Source: Clostridium saccharobutylicum DSM 13864 (GTDB lineage: Bacteria > Bacillota > Clostridia > Clostridiales > Clostridiaceae). From it: a stretch of 64,000 nt of DNA. This document shows, one piece after another, positions 37,672 to 47,197 of this stretch (its first letter is position 1; the number at the start of each line of letters is the position of its first letter). A program made the translations under genes and the position numbers. Below the pieces are notes generated by a model. That model was not told where the DNA came from. It did no database searches and saw only the letters and a program-made list of their open reading frames with translations. The stretch covers positions 1,514,501 through 1,578,500 of the forward strand of contig NC_022571.1 of NCBI RefSeq assembly GCF_000473995.1. The letters are read 5' to 3'.

Positions 37672-39318
37672 ATGAAATATGAACAAATTAACGGCCGTGA
37701 TTTTTATAACATGGTTGTGAATGCTAGTAATAGATTATTAGAGCAAAGTGATTTTGTAAATGCATTAAATGTATTTCCAGTTCCAGATGGTGATACAGGA
37801 ACTAATATGTCTATGACATTTAAAGCAGCTGTTAAAGAAATTGAAAATTTAGATACGGATTCTATAGGAGAAATATCGAAAAAATTGGCAAAAGGTGCGT
37901 TAATGGGAGCAAGAGGTAATTCAGGTGTTATATTATCTCAAATATTAAGAGGAATTTCTAATGGATTAGAAGGAAAAAATAAAGTAAATGCGTCTGAATT
38001 CTCAAATGCTTTCTTTGAAGGATCGAAATCAGCTTACAAAGCAGTTATGAGACCTACAGAAGGTACTATTCTTTCTGTAATTAGAGCTGCAGCAGAAGCA
38101 GCGGTATCATGCCAAGCTAAAGATATAGTAACTTTAATGGAAAGTGTAACATCTGAGGCGAAAGTTATGCTTGATAAAACACCAGAATTATTACCTGCTT
38201 TAAAGAAAGCTAAAGTAGTTGATTCAGGTGGAATGGGACTTTATTTAATATTACAAGGTATGAATGAAGCACTGAAAAATGGAATCAAGGCAGAGTTAAA
38301 AGATATTACTGCAGGAACATCTGCTTCAGTAGGTGCAAGTTCTACTGAAGATATAGATATTAAATATGGATATTGTACTGAATTTATAATACTTGGAGAT
38401 TCTAAGAGAGCAAAGGAATTTCAAGATAAAATTGAAGAGCTTGGAGATTCGATGATAGTTGTTGGATATGATGATGTTATAAAAGTTCATATACACACTA
38501 ATGATCCAGGATTAGTATTATCAAATGCAGTAACAATTGGGGAATTATCAAAAATTAAGATAGATAACATGAGGGAGGAACATAGGGAGCTCCTAATAGA
38601 TGCAAAGGACAAAGAAGATAATAAAGATAAAACAGAAGAAGTATCTATAGAAAATGAGAAGAAAAAATATGGATTTATAACTGTAGCTATGGGAGATGGA
38701 ATTGCAAACATATTTAAGGATTTAGGTATTAATCATGTTATAGAAGGTGGTCAAACAATGAATCCATCAACGCAAGATATGTTAGACGCTATAAATAAAA
38801 TAAATGCAGAGCATATTTTTATAATGCCAAATAACAAGAATATAATTATGGCAGCTAATCAAGCGGCAGAGATATGTGATAAGGACATAAGAGTAATACC
38901 TACAACAACAATTCCACAGGGAATAGCTTGTGCTACTATGTTTAATCCGGATTTAGAGGTTGAAGATAACTTTAATGAGTTAAAAGAAGCGATAAATGCA
39001 GTTAAGACTGGATCAATAACTTATGCTGTAAGGGATACTGAAATTGATGGAATAAACATTAAAGAAGGAAATATGCTAGGGTTAGTAGAAGGTAAAATAA
39101 GAGAAGTTGGAGAAGATAAAAAGGCTGTTGCATGTAAAGTTCTAGATGATATGATAAATGAAGAATCTGAGCTTGTTACTGTATACTATGGAGAAGAAGT
39201 TAGCGATAATGAAGCAAACCAATTTGAACAAGAATTACAAGAACAATATGAAGATTTAGATATCCAATTTTATAAAGGAAATCAACCACTGTATTATTTT
39301 TTAATTTCAGTGGAATAA
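37672..39318 (+). CDS. fakA: DAK2-domain fatty acid kinase (FakA/YloV type)
   Basis: 548 residues. N-terminal DhaL-type ATP/Mg domain with VFPVPDGDTGTNMSMTFKAA (three Asp that bind Mg) and GARGNSGVILSQILRG, a middle helical linker, and a C-terminal EDD-type domain (GYCTEFII ... HIHTNDPGLVLSNA, then IANIFKDLGINHVIEGGQTMNPSTQDMLDAI). FakA phosphorylates fatty acids bound to FakB (DegV) proteins; FakB is not in this window. The C-terminal DegV-like region is the normal family architecture. Confidence 0.9.
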   Translation: MKYEQINGRDFYNMVVNASNRLLEQSDFVNALNVFPVPDGDTGTNMSMTFKAAVKEIENLDTDSIGEISKKLAKGALMGARGNSGVILSQILRGISNGLEGKNKVNASEFSNAFFEGSKSAYKAVMRPTEGTILSVIRAAAEAAVSCQAKDIVTLMESVTSEAKVMLDKTPELLPALKKAKVVDSGGMGLYLILQGMNEALKNGIKAELKDITAGTSASVGASSTEDIDIKYGYCTEFIILGDSKRAKEFQDKIEELGDSMIVVGYDDVIKVHIHTNDPGLVLSNAVTIGELSKIKIDNMREEHRELLIDAKDKEDNKDKTEEVSIENEKKKYGFITVAMGDGIANIFKDLGINHVIEGGQTMNPSTQDMLDAINKINAEHIFIMPNNKNIIMAANQAAEICDKDIRVIPTTTIPQGIACATMFNPDLEVEDNFNELKEAINAVKTGSITYAVRDTEIDGINIKEGNMLGLVEGKIREVGEDKKAVACKVLDDMINEESELVTVYYGEEVSDNEANQFEQELQEQYEDLDIQFYKGNQPLYYFLISVE

Positions 39319-39637
39319 GTAAATTCAAAACTATTATTATTAAGTTTAATAATTTTACTTAATTATTAAAATATCAAGTTTGATTAATTATTGAATAAGA
39401 CAAAAGGTATTCTTTGTCTTATAGAAAACTGTTGAGGTAAAATTTTAGATTTTTATTTAAAATAGGTGTATGGATATTTTAAATTGAATTTTGTTGAAAT
39501 AGTATATGTAATGGAGTTTTTGTTTAGTATTTTCTTATTGTGTATAAACTTAAAAAAGGAAGCACCTTAACGGGTGCTTTTTAATATTTAAATATAGAAA
39601 TGTTTTGATGAGTTAAGACATTTGAAAGGAGGAAAAC
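39319..39637. other. Intergenic region between fakA and recG
   Basis: 319 AT-rich bases. A perfect 9-bp stem TAAGACAAA/TTTGTCTTA (39396-39421) lacks a T-run. A terminator AAGCACC/GGTGCTT (39560-39579) plus TTTT is close upstream of recG. A 19-codon frame at 39512 has no SD and is not called. Confidence 0.6.
39560..39583 (+). terminator. Rho-independent terminator before recG
   Basis: AAGCACC (39560-39566), 6-base loop, GGTGCTT (39573-39579) and TTTT. It lies only 55 bases before the recG start, so it may also be an attenuator. Confidence 0.75.
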
Positions 39638-41671
39638 ATGGATATATACAGTAATATTTCTTTGTTAAAGGGAGTGGGTCCAAAAGCTACAGAGAAATTA
39701 AACAGATGTGGAATTTTTAATATATTGGATGTATTGTTGTATTTTCCAAGAGATTATGAATTTGTAAATGGTAATGTAGAGTTTGAAAATATCACGGGTG
39801 AAGATAAACAAATATTAAAATGTAAGGTGATTCAGTTTAAAAGAGACATTAAAACCAAAACTGGTAAATTATTAACAACAATAGAATTTGTGTATAATGG
39901 ACATAAAGTTTCTGCAAAATGGTTTAATCAACGATATATAAAAAATTCATTTACCATGGGAAATTTTTATAATTTAATTGGCAAGTTTAAAAGAATTGGA
40001 AATATGTTAGAGGTTTTAAGCCCAGTAATTGCATGTGAGGAAGCATTGACAAGTGAAATTATACCTAAGTATCCACTTAAGGGGGATATAAGCAATAAGT
40101 TATTTGAAAAATTGATTAATGAAATATTATCTCATGTAGAAGTAAAAGAAAATCTACCTCAAGATATATTAAATAAGTATTTATTAATTTCCTTAAAAGA
40201 TGCTATAAAAAGTATACATTTCCCAGAAAATAAAGAAATGCTAGATAAAGCTATAACGAGGCTTAAGTTTCAGGAATTATTTACATACTCATTAAAATTA
40301 CTACTATTAAAATATAAATTAAAGAAAAATACTAATGGAATACTGTTTGAATGGGTAGATGAACTTAAAGATTTTAAAGAAATATTACCATTTCCTCTTA
40401 CTGGTGCTCAAACAAAAGTTGTAAGAGATATTCTAAGAGATCAAAAGTCTAACTCACCTATGAATAGATTAATTCAAGGAGATGTTGGTAGTGGTAAAAC
40501 TATAGTTGCCTTAATTGCTATTTTTAATGTTATTAAAAATGGATATCAATGTGCCTTTATGGCACCGACGGAGATACTTGCAAGTCAGCATTACGAAGAA
40601 GCGAGAAAGATGTTTTTTAGTTTTAATATTGAAATAGAATTATTGACAGGCGGCACATCTTTAAAAGAAAAACGAAGAATTAAAGAAAGACTTAAGGGTG
40701 ATGAGCCTATTTTATTAATAGGAACTCATGCATTATTTCAAGATGATGTGGAGTTTGGGAAATTAGGACTTATAGTAACTGATGAACAACATAGATTTGG
40801 AGTGGAGCAAAGAAGTAAGCTTATCAATAAAGGGAAGAAGGCTGATTGTTTAGTTATGACTGCTACTCCAATTCCAAGAACATTAGCATTGTATTTATAT
40901 TCAGATTTGGATGTATCTGTTATTGATGAATTACCACCAGGAAGAAAGAAAATCGATACTAGGTTTTTTGAAGAATCTCAAAGAAATATAGGTTATGAAT
41001 TAGCTTATGATGAAATAAAAAAAGGAAGACAGGTATACATAGTATGTCCTCTTATTGAAGAAGATGAGAAACAAGAATTAAATTCTGTTCAAGCGCTATA
41101 TGATGAACTTAGTAGTGGAATCTTTAAAAATTTGAAAGTAAAAGTCCTTCACGGAAAAATGAAAGGACAAGAAAAAGATGAAATTATAAAATCATTTAAA
41201 AATGATGAATTTAAGGTTCTAATATCAACAACTGTTATAGAGGTAGGAGTTAATGTACCAAATGCATCCGTTATGATAGTAGAAAATGCGGAAAGATTTG
41301 GGCTAGCTCAACTTCATCAATTGCGAGGAAGAGTTGGGAGAGGATGTTATGAATCTTATTGTATATTGATAGCGAAAGCTAAGAGTAATACAACTAAAAA
41401 GAGAATGAATATAATGACACAATCTAGTGACGGATTTTTAATAGCTGAGCAAGATTTAAAATTAAGAGGAGCAGGAGAAATGTTTGGAAAAAATCAAAGT
41501 GGTGATGAAGGTTTTGCATTGGCTAATCTGTATGATGATATGAATATTTTGAGATGTGCTAAGTTAGAAGCGAATAATATATTGAAAAATGACTCACAAT
41601 TAAATAGAGAGTTGATAAATGAAATAAGTAATACTTTGGAAAAGAGTAGCAAATATATTTGTTTTAATTAA
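39638..41671 (+). CDS. recG: ATP-dependent DNA helicase RecG
   Basis: Remodels stalled replication forks and Holliday junctions. 677 residues: N-terminal wedge/OB domain, helicase motif I IQGDVGSGKTIVALIA, motif II TDEQHRFG, motif III TATPIPRTL, later motif VI LAQLHQLRGRVGRG. SD AAAGGAGG at 39624-39631. rsmD follows by 64 bases. Confidence 0.97.
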   Translation: MDIYSNISLLKGVGPKATEKLNRCGIFNILDVLLYFPRDYEFVNGNVEFENITGEDKQILKCKVIQFKRDIKTKTGKLLTTIEFVYNGHKVSAKWFNQRYIKNSFTMGNFYNLIGKFKRIGNMLEVLSPVIACEEALTSEIIPKYPLKGDISNKLFEKLINEILSHVEVKENLPQDILNKYLLISLKDAIKSIHFPENKEMLDKAITRLKFQELFTYSLKLLLLKYKLKKNTNGILFEWVDELKDFKEILPFPLTGAQTKVVRDILRDQKSNSPMNRLIQGDVGSGKTIVALIAIFNVIKNGYQCAFMAPTEILASQHYEEARKMFFSFNIEIELLTGGTSLKEKRRIKERLKGDEPILLIGTHALFQDDVEFGKLGLIVTDEQHRFGVEQRSKLINKGKKADCLVMTATPIPRTLALYLYSDLDVSVIDELPPGRKKIDTRFFEESQRNIGYELAYDEIKKGRQVYIVCPLIEEDEKQELNSVQALYDELSSGIFKNLKVKVLHGKMKGQEKDEIIKSFKNDEFKVLISTTVIEVGVNVPNASVMIVENAERFGLAQLHQLRGRVGRGCYESYCILIAKAKSNTTKKRMNIMTQSSDGFLIAEQDLKLRGAGEMFGKNQSGDEGFALANLYDDMNILRCAKLEANNILKNDSQLNRELINEISNTLEKSSKYICFN

Positions 41672-41735
41672 ATTGAAATATTATACACAAATGTGTTAAT
41701 ATATTAAATAGATATCATTAAGGAGGCAACATATT

Positions 41736-42293
41736 TTGAGAATAATAGCAGGAAAAGCAAGAGGACATAAATTAATACCTCCAGCAACAATGGAAACTAG
41801 GCCAACATTAGATAGAGTTAAAGAAGCGATGTTTAGTTCAATACAATTATATATACCTAATGCTGTGGTTGTAGATGTTTTTGCAGGTACAGGAAGTTTA
41901 GGTTTGGAATGTGCCAGTAGAGGTGCAAATGAAGTTTATCTATTTGATAAGAGTTCAGTAACGTTTCCATTATTAAAACAAAATGTAGAAAATCTTAAAT
42001 TTAAAGATTTTTGTTTTCCAATAAATGTTGATGCATATTTAGGATTAAAACAACTAGCAAGTCAAGGAAAGAAGTTTGACATAATATTTATTGATCCACC
42101 TTATTGTAAAGAAATGATTCCGGAAGCCATGAAAATGGTTGAAGAGCATGAACTTTTAAAAAAAGATGGAATAATTGTTACTAAAATAGATACAATTGAA
42201 GAGATTTATGATGGATATGAAGAAATAAAATTGACTAAAAGTAAAAAGTATGGTAATACGACTGTATGCTATTATAAATATAAGGAGAAGTAA
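41736..42293 (+). CDS. rsmD: 16S rRNA (guanine-966-N2)-methyltransferase RsmD
   Basis: 185 residues from TTG 41736 (SD AGGAGG at 41721-41726), opening MRIIAGKARGHKLIPP, the family start. SAM-binding region VVDVFAGTGSLGLECASRGA and catalytic IDPPY. rsmD-coaD order is standard; coaD follows after 3 bases. Confidence 0.95.
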   Translation: MRIIAGKARGHKLIPPATMETRPTLDRVKEAMFSSIQLYIPNAVVVDVFAGTGSLGLECASRGANEVYLFDKSSVTFPLLKQNVENLKFKDFCFPINVDAYLGLKQLASQGKKFDIIFIDPPYCKEMIPEAMKMVEEHELLKKDGIIVTKIDTIEEIYDGYEEIKLTKSKKYGNTTVCYYKYKEK

Positions 42294-42296
42294 AAT

Positions 42297-42776
42297 ATGA
42301 AAGTGGCAGTTTATCCAGGAAGTTTTGATCCAATAACTAATGGCCATCTTGATATTATAAAAAGGGGAGCCAAGGTGTTTGACAAAATTATAGTAGCAGT
42401 ATTAGTTAATATTGATAAAAAGTGTCTTTTTGAAATAAATGAAAGAGTAGAATTGATAAAAAAGGTAACGAGTAACATAGATAATATAGAAGTTGTAAGC
42501 TTTAGTGGGCTTCTAATGAATTTCTTAAAGGAAAATAATGCCAATGTAATCTTAAAAGGATTACGAACAACATATGATTTTGAGTATGAGTTACAAATGG
42601 CTTTTATGAACAATGAGTTGGATTCTAGTATTGAGACTATATGTATGATGACATCTCAAAAGAATTTACATATAAGTTCTTCAGCAGTTAAACAAGTAGC
42701 GAGGTTTGGTGGAAATATTGAAGGTCTTGTTCCAAAGGAGATTGTCTCTGATATAATGACTAGAATAAATATCTAA
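42297..42776 (+). CDS. coaD: Phosphopantetheine adenylyltransferase
   Basis: 159 residues. Penultimate step of coenzyme A synthesis. Nucleotidyltransferase motif [19 protein letters not shown] near the N-terminus and the signature [21 protein letters not shown] at the end. Together with coaBC at 23575, it provides part of the CoA pathway in this window. Confidence 0.97.
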   Translation: MKVAVYPGSFDPITNGHLDIIKRGAKVFDKIIVAVLVNIDKKCLFEINERVELIKKVTSNIDNIEVVSFSGLLMNFLKENNANVILKGLRTTYDFEYELQMAFMNNELDSSIETICMMTSQKNLHISSSAVKQVARFGGNIEGLVPKEIVSDIMTRINI

Positions 42777-42787
42777 GGAGTGTTTTT

Positions 42788-43330
42788 ATGGATAAAATGG
42801 ATGTAAATATTATAGAGCTATTAGAATATTTACAAGATGTGGTTGATAATTCACCTAAAGTACCTATGAGTGGTAAGGTTATGATTGATAAAAAAGATAT
42901 TCTTGAAGTAATAGACCAAATTATAAATTATTTACCTGATCAGTTCAAAAGAGCAGAGTGGGTTATGAATGAAAGGGAAAGAATTTTAAGTGAAGCTAAA
43001 AAAGAGTATGATTCTATAAAAAAAGAAACTATGACTATGATGAGACAAAATGTTGAAAATCATGATGTTGTAAAAGAAGCAAAAATAAGGGCGCAAGAAA
43101 TTATAGCTTCAGCACAAAGAGATGCTAAAGCTATAAGATTAGGATCACGAGATTACTCTGATGAAATATTATCTCAATTAGATAAAGAAATTGAAAATCA
43201 AAAGATTAAATTAATAACAAGCCTTCAAAATGGTTTTGAAACGGTAGCAAAGGATATAGATACAACATTAACTGGAGCATGTGATGTTATAAAAGAGAAT
43301 GTTAAAGAATTACGTAGCATGAAAAAATAA
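42788..43330 (+). CDS. Conserved coiled-coil protein (ATPase subunit H-like)
   Basis: 180 residues, all helical and highly charged: a short N-terminal domain (MDVNIIELLEYLQDVVDNSPKVP), then VMNERERILSEAKKEYDSIKKE, a long coiled coil like the stalk of V/F-type ATPase subunits, with RAQEIIASAQRDAKAIRLGSRDY. Clostridial genomes carry such a protein after coaD, usually labelled ATPase. No ATP-binding motif is visible and the label is not evidence of function. Its 3' end overlaps the convergent ylbJ gene by 21 bases. Confidence 0.75.
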   Translation: MDKMDVNIIELLEYLQDVVDNSPKVPMSGKVMIDKKDILEVIDQIINYLPDQFKRAEWVMNERERILSEAKKEYDSIKKETMTMMRQNVENHDVVKEAKIRAQEIIASAQRDAKAIRLGSRDYSDEILSQLDKEIENQKIKLITSLQNGFETVAKDIDTTLTGACDVIKENVKELRSMKK

Positions 43331-44482
43331 TTTACTAAATAAATGAAAAAGCAAAGTTAGTACAAGCAATATTAATATTGGTATAAAGTATAGATATACG
43401 TTCAATGATGAAGAGGAATTTATTGTAGATGTATATATACTTGTAGGTAAAATATAAATTAATGCATATGTTATAACAAAGCTAAATATTCCCTGTATTA
43501 CTTTTAAAAAAATATATTTACTAAAATTAATCTTTGTATGACTTACAAATGAGCTTACTTGAGCAATTATAGCTAAACCTGAAAATGAGCATAGAAAGCT
43601 TATTATGCTCATTTTAAGACATAATGAAATTTTTATACTGGATAAAATATTACAACCATTAGTGATTTCGATGCTGCCTAAGAATGAACCGTACAAAATT
43701 CCAGGACTTAAATTGAATATTTGCTCTAAATTTCTAAAAAAATTAGATATATAGTTATTACTTTCAATAACAGATATGATCACTGAAAATATTATTATAA
43801 AACCACCAATAGATAATGTAGTGTTTACTCCATTTTCAACTGCATTTTTTATTGCTAAGCCAAAATTTACTGTTTTATTTTTAGGATAAGAGGGGGAACT
43901 CAGACTATTTGAGTTCCTATTTTTTTTTGTAACTAATCCTATTAAGAATGCAGAGAGATAACTTCCTATAAGTAAGATATATCCCAGATAAACATTATTT
44001 AAAAGAGCTACGCCCACAGAACCGATTAAAAATAGAGGACCTACGTTGGAAGCTATATTTAAAAGTCTTTCATACTCATTTTTTTCAATATATCCCATTG
44101 AATATATATCAGCACAGTATTTTGCTCCTAGCGGATATCCACATAATATACTAGCGGCTATAGGAAATGAGCAATTTCTGGAAAGTCCAAGAGGTTTACA
44201 TATTAGAGGTCCAAGAAATTTTGAGTAAAGAGTTATTCCATCGTAATATATAAGTAAGTTACAAATTACTACAAACGGAAAGGTGGTTGGTAAAATAGCT
44301 TTATACCACAATTTACATCCGTCAATGGCTGCAGGTATACATGTGTTTATATTTAATGCAAATACAATTATTAATATAGAAATAAATATACAAATCATAA
44401 TATTTTTTTGAATATTAAGTTGCTTAATTAAAATATACGTTAGGCAAATAATTAAAAACCATAAGATAATAACATATGTCAT
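43310..44482 (-). CDS. ylbJ: Sporulation integral membrane protein YlbJ
   Basis: 390 residues with around eight to ten hydrophobic helices; the Gate-domain motif with G-Y-P-L-G-A-K and ASNVGPLFLIGSVG matches YlbJ (nucleoside-transporter Gate family), which is needed for spore cortex formation in Bacillus, where sigma-E controls it. On the minus strand the sequence ATATATT (about 44537-44531) lies 15 bases before CATAAGAA, a partial fit to a sigma-E promoter; weak. Confidence 0.9.
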   Translation of the reverse strand: MTYVIILWFLIICLTYILIKQLNIQKNIMICIFISILIIVFALNINTCIPAAIDGCKLWYKAILPTTFPFVVICNLLIYYDGITLYSKFLGPLICKPLGLSRNCSFPIAASILCGYPLGAKYCADIYSMGYIEKNEYERLLNIASNVGPLFLIGSVGVALLNNVYLGYILLIGSYLSAFLIGLVTKKNRNSNSLSSPSYPKNKTVNFGLAIKNAVENGVNTTLSIGGFIIIFSVIISVIESNNYISNFFRNLEQIFNLSPGILYGSFLGSIEITNGCNILSSIKISLCLKMSIISFLCSFSGLAIIAQVSSFVSHTKINFSKYIFLKVIQGIFSFVITYALIYILPTSIYTSTINSSSSLNVYLYFIPILILLVLTLLFHLFSKLFFHAT

Positions 44483-44539
44483 GAAATCCCTCCTATCTTT
44501 AATATGTATATTCTTATGGTTATGTAAAAGAACAATATA

Positions 44540-45748
44540 TTATGATATTATAATTGGCGTTTTTAAATAATCATCCATTGGATTTACTGCTGGATTTAAA
44601 ATAGAATAAGCTTTGGTTCCTAATATATCAATCTTCATATGTTCGCATAAATTATTTTTTGAAACTTTTGTTATTATATTTATATTTGATTTTAATTTTA
44701 TACTTTTTATCATATCTCGTCCTTTAGCGTTAAATCCAAGAATTCTAGCGTATGGTGGGGGTGTTTTTGAAAGTTTGTGTAAATCAAAGTCTTCTAGATT
44801 TAAAAAACTTTGAGCCAGTATTCTATTAATTCTAGTATAGGTATATCTTTTACTTTTGGATTTTAGTATTAGTTCATTTAGAGAATTACAATTTACGACT
44901 TCTTTTAATATTTTTTTGTCTAATCCTTCTGAGATATCAGGTAAATTTATAAGCGCATTTTTATTTGTTAATAATTTGTATTTAATATATTTAAACATAT
45001 CTTCTTCAAAAATGAATCTGTAGTTTGAAGAAGATAAATTATATAATATTTCATAGCTATGTTTTGGAAGGGAGTTAGTTAATGAAGATACATCATGTTT
45101 TTTTAAATGCTCTCTAATTGAGGTGGCAGAAGAAAATGAGTTTGTTAAATTATAGTCATTATAAGCAGAACCTTGTCTTTTTAAGGTGTAAGGGCATATT
45201 GAACTATTTAGTAATTTTAAAGTTTTGATATATTCTATTCCTAAAATGTTATTAGAATTGCGAAGAATATCTAAAATGTCATCAGATTTTATATAGCTAG
45301 CAAGCGCATTTGATCTACTTGAATGAAAAGGTAATCCGGATTTTAAATTTTCTTTTAAAATAGTTTTATATTCAAAAGGTTCATCAGCTAAAATTTCAGC
45401 TATTTTTTTTAATGTGCTAACATCTCCGTCTTCACTTCCAAAATACAAATTATCTACTATTCCTAAAGAGTTGAGAAGAGATACACTTCCGAAAGCGAAA
45501 TATTCAGCAGATGATATTGAGTAAACTAGAGGAAGCTCTAGAACTAAATCAACACCGTTTTTTATTGCCATTTCAGCCCTTTTCCACTTATCTATGATTG
45601 AAGGAATTCCTCTTTGCATAAAATTCCCACTCATGACACAAACTATACCATCTGAATTTGTATCACTTTTTGCTTTTTGTAGATGATACTCATGTCCTTT
45701 ATGAAATGGATTGTATTCTGTAATAATTCCTGTAATTATTATAATCAC
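44540..45748 (-). CDS. tmcAL: tRNA(Met) cytidine acetate ligase TmcAL (YlbM)
   Basis: 402 residues. Uses acetate and ATP to acetylate cytidine-34 of elongator tRNA(Met). N-terminal nucleotidyltransferase motif GIITEYNPFHKGHEYHL and FGSEDGD segment; C-terminal Asn-rich region. The product from GTG 45748 starts MIIIITGIITEYN, but that GTG lies inside the SD (AAAGGAG, 45754-45748, zero spacing). Family members start M-N-I-T-G-I-I-x-E-Y-N, which would place the start a few codons in, at an ATA or ATT codon with 5-11 base spacing. The true start is therefore uncertain and possibly non-canonical. Placed behind ylbJ as in Bacillus (ylbJ-ylbK-ylbL-ylbM). Confidence 0.93.
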   Translation of the reverse strand: MIIIITGIITEYNPFHKGHEYHLQKAKSDTNSDGIVCVMSGNFMQRGIPSIIDKWKRAEMAIKNGVDLVLELPLVYSISSAEYFAFGSVSLLNSLGIVDNLYFGSEDGDVSTLKKIAEILADEPFEYKTILKENLKSGLPFHSSRSNALASYIKSDDILDILRNSNNILGIEYIKTLKLLNSSICPYTLKRQGSAYNDYNLTNSFSSATSIREHLKKHDVSSLTNSLPKHSYEILYNLSSSNYRFIFEEDMFKYIKYKLLTNKNALINLPDISEGLDKKILKEVVNCNSLNELILKSKSKRYTYTRINRILAQSFLNLEDFDLHKLSKTPPPYARILGFNAKGRDMIKSIKLKSNINIITKVSKNNLCEHMKIDILGTKAYSILNPAVNPMDDYLKTPIIIS

Positions 45749-46180
45749 TCCTTTAAAAATAAAATATTTGACATAATATATTATATATTATATTAGAAAA
45801 ATATTTTACATTAAAATAAGTAATAATAACTTGATTTTACTGAAAATTGAAAATTCAACATATGTATTAATAATTTTATATCTAAAGATTAATAATAATA
45901 TTATTTTTGGTTAATAATTAAGATAATATATTATAAAAATTAAATGAAATAAACTGCATTTATATGAATATTTATTAAAAAAAAGATTGTTAAAAATTTA
46001 ATTTTTAAATCAATTTGATTGTTAAAAAAAATACTTTTAGTGTATTGTTATTTTTAAAGCTTTTTATCAGATAATTTAGATTATTTACAATCTAATGAAT
46101 TTAAATTTATAGTTGAAAAATCTATGAATGTAGGAGTATATTAGTAATAAAGAGATAGAATGTTGAAAGGGGAAACTGTT
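45749..46180. other. Divergent region between tmcAL and pta
   Basis: 432 bases of very AT-rich sequence, the promoter region for both directions. A repeated GATTGTTAAAAA (45985-45996 and 46017-46028) is spaced 32 bases (three helical turns) and contains TTGTTAA, half of the Rex operator TTGTTAANNNNTTAACAA. No gene is seen. Confidence 0.45.
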
Positions 46181-47182
46181 ATGAATCTTATGCAAAAAAT
46201 ATGGGATGCAGCAAAATCTGATAAGAAAAAAATTGTTCTTCCAGAAGGTAATGAAGAGAGAACAATAGTTGCAGCTGAAAAAATAAATAGATTAGGATTA
46301 GCTCACCCAATTTTAATCGGAAATAAAGAAGAAATAATAAATAAAGGACATGCACTAGATGTTGATTTATCACAAGTTGAAATAATTGATCCAGCTGAAT
46401 CAGAAAATCTAGAGAAATATATAACAGCTTTTTATGAATTAAGAAAAAATAAAGGTATAACTTTGGAAAAAGCTGAAAAAATAGTTAAAGATCCATTATA
46501 TTTTGCTACAATGATGGTAAAATTAGATGATGCTGATGGAATGGTTTCAGGAGCTGTTCATACAACAGGCGATTTGTTAAGACCAGGATTACAAATTATT
46601 AAAACTGCACCTGGAGTATCAGTTGTTTCAAGTTTCTTTATAATGGAAGTTCCAAATTCATCATATGGAGAAGATGGTTTATTATTGTTTGCAGATTGTG
46701 CCGTTAATCCAATGCCAAATGAAGACCAATTAGCAGCAATTGCAATTGCGACAGCTGAAACAGCTAAGAGGTTATGTAATATGGATCCAAAGGTAGCAAT
46801 GTTATCATTCTCTACAAAGGGAAGTGCAGATCATGAAGTTGTCGATAAAGTTAGAAATGCAACAAAGAAAGCAAATGAATTAAGACCAGATTTAGACATA
46901 GATGGGGAATTACAATTAGATGCATCTATAGTTGAAAAGGTTGCTAATCAAAAAGCACCAGGAAGTAAAGTGGCTGGTAAAGCTAATGTTCTAGTATTCC
47001 CAGATTTGCAAGCTGGAAATATAGGATATAAATTAGTGCAAAGATTCGCAAATGCTAAAGCAATTGGACCAGTTTGTCAAGGATTTGCAAAACCAATTAA
47101 TGACTTATCAAGAGGATGTAGTTCAGATGATATTATAGATGTAGTTGCATTAACAGCTGTTCAAGCACAAAATATTAAGTAG
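46181..47182 (+). CDS. pta: Phosphate acetyltransferase
   Basis: 333 residues from ATG 46181 (SD AAGGGGA); ATG 46160 has a poorer context. Converts acetyl-CoA to acetyl phosphate. Family motifs: VLPEGNEERTI, GMVSGAVHTTGDLLRPGLQII, FADCAVNPMP, KVAMLSFSTKGSADHE and VFPDLQAGNIGYKLVQRFANAKAIGP. Together with ackA makes acetate with substrate-level ATP, a main fermentative route in clostridia. Confidence 0.97.
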   Translation: MNLMQKIWDAAKSDKKKIVLPEGNEERTIVAAEKINRLGLAHPILIGNKEEIINKGHALDVDLSQVEIIDPAESENLEKYITAFYELRKNKGITLEKAEKIVKDPLYFATMMVKLDDADGMVSGAVHTTGDLLRPGLQIIKTAPGVSVVSSFFIMEVPNSSYGEDGLLLFADCAVNPMPNEDQLAAIAIATAETAKRLCNMDPKVAMLSFSTKGSADHEVVDKVRNATKKANELRPDLDIDGELQLDASIVEKVANQKAPGSKVAGKANVLVFPDLQAGNIGYKLVQRFANAKAIGPVCQGFAKPINDLSRGCSSDDIIDVVALTAVQAQNIK

Positions 47183-47197
47183 TAAGGAGTTATAGTT

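Noticed and set aside
39512..39571. A 19-codon hydrophobic frame between fakA and recG
   Set aside because: No SD before its ATG, and it runs into the terminator hairpin at 39560.
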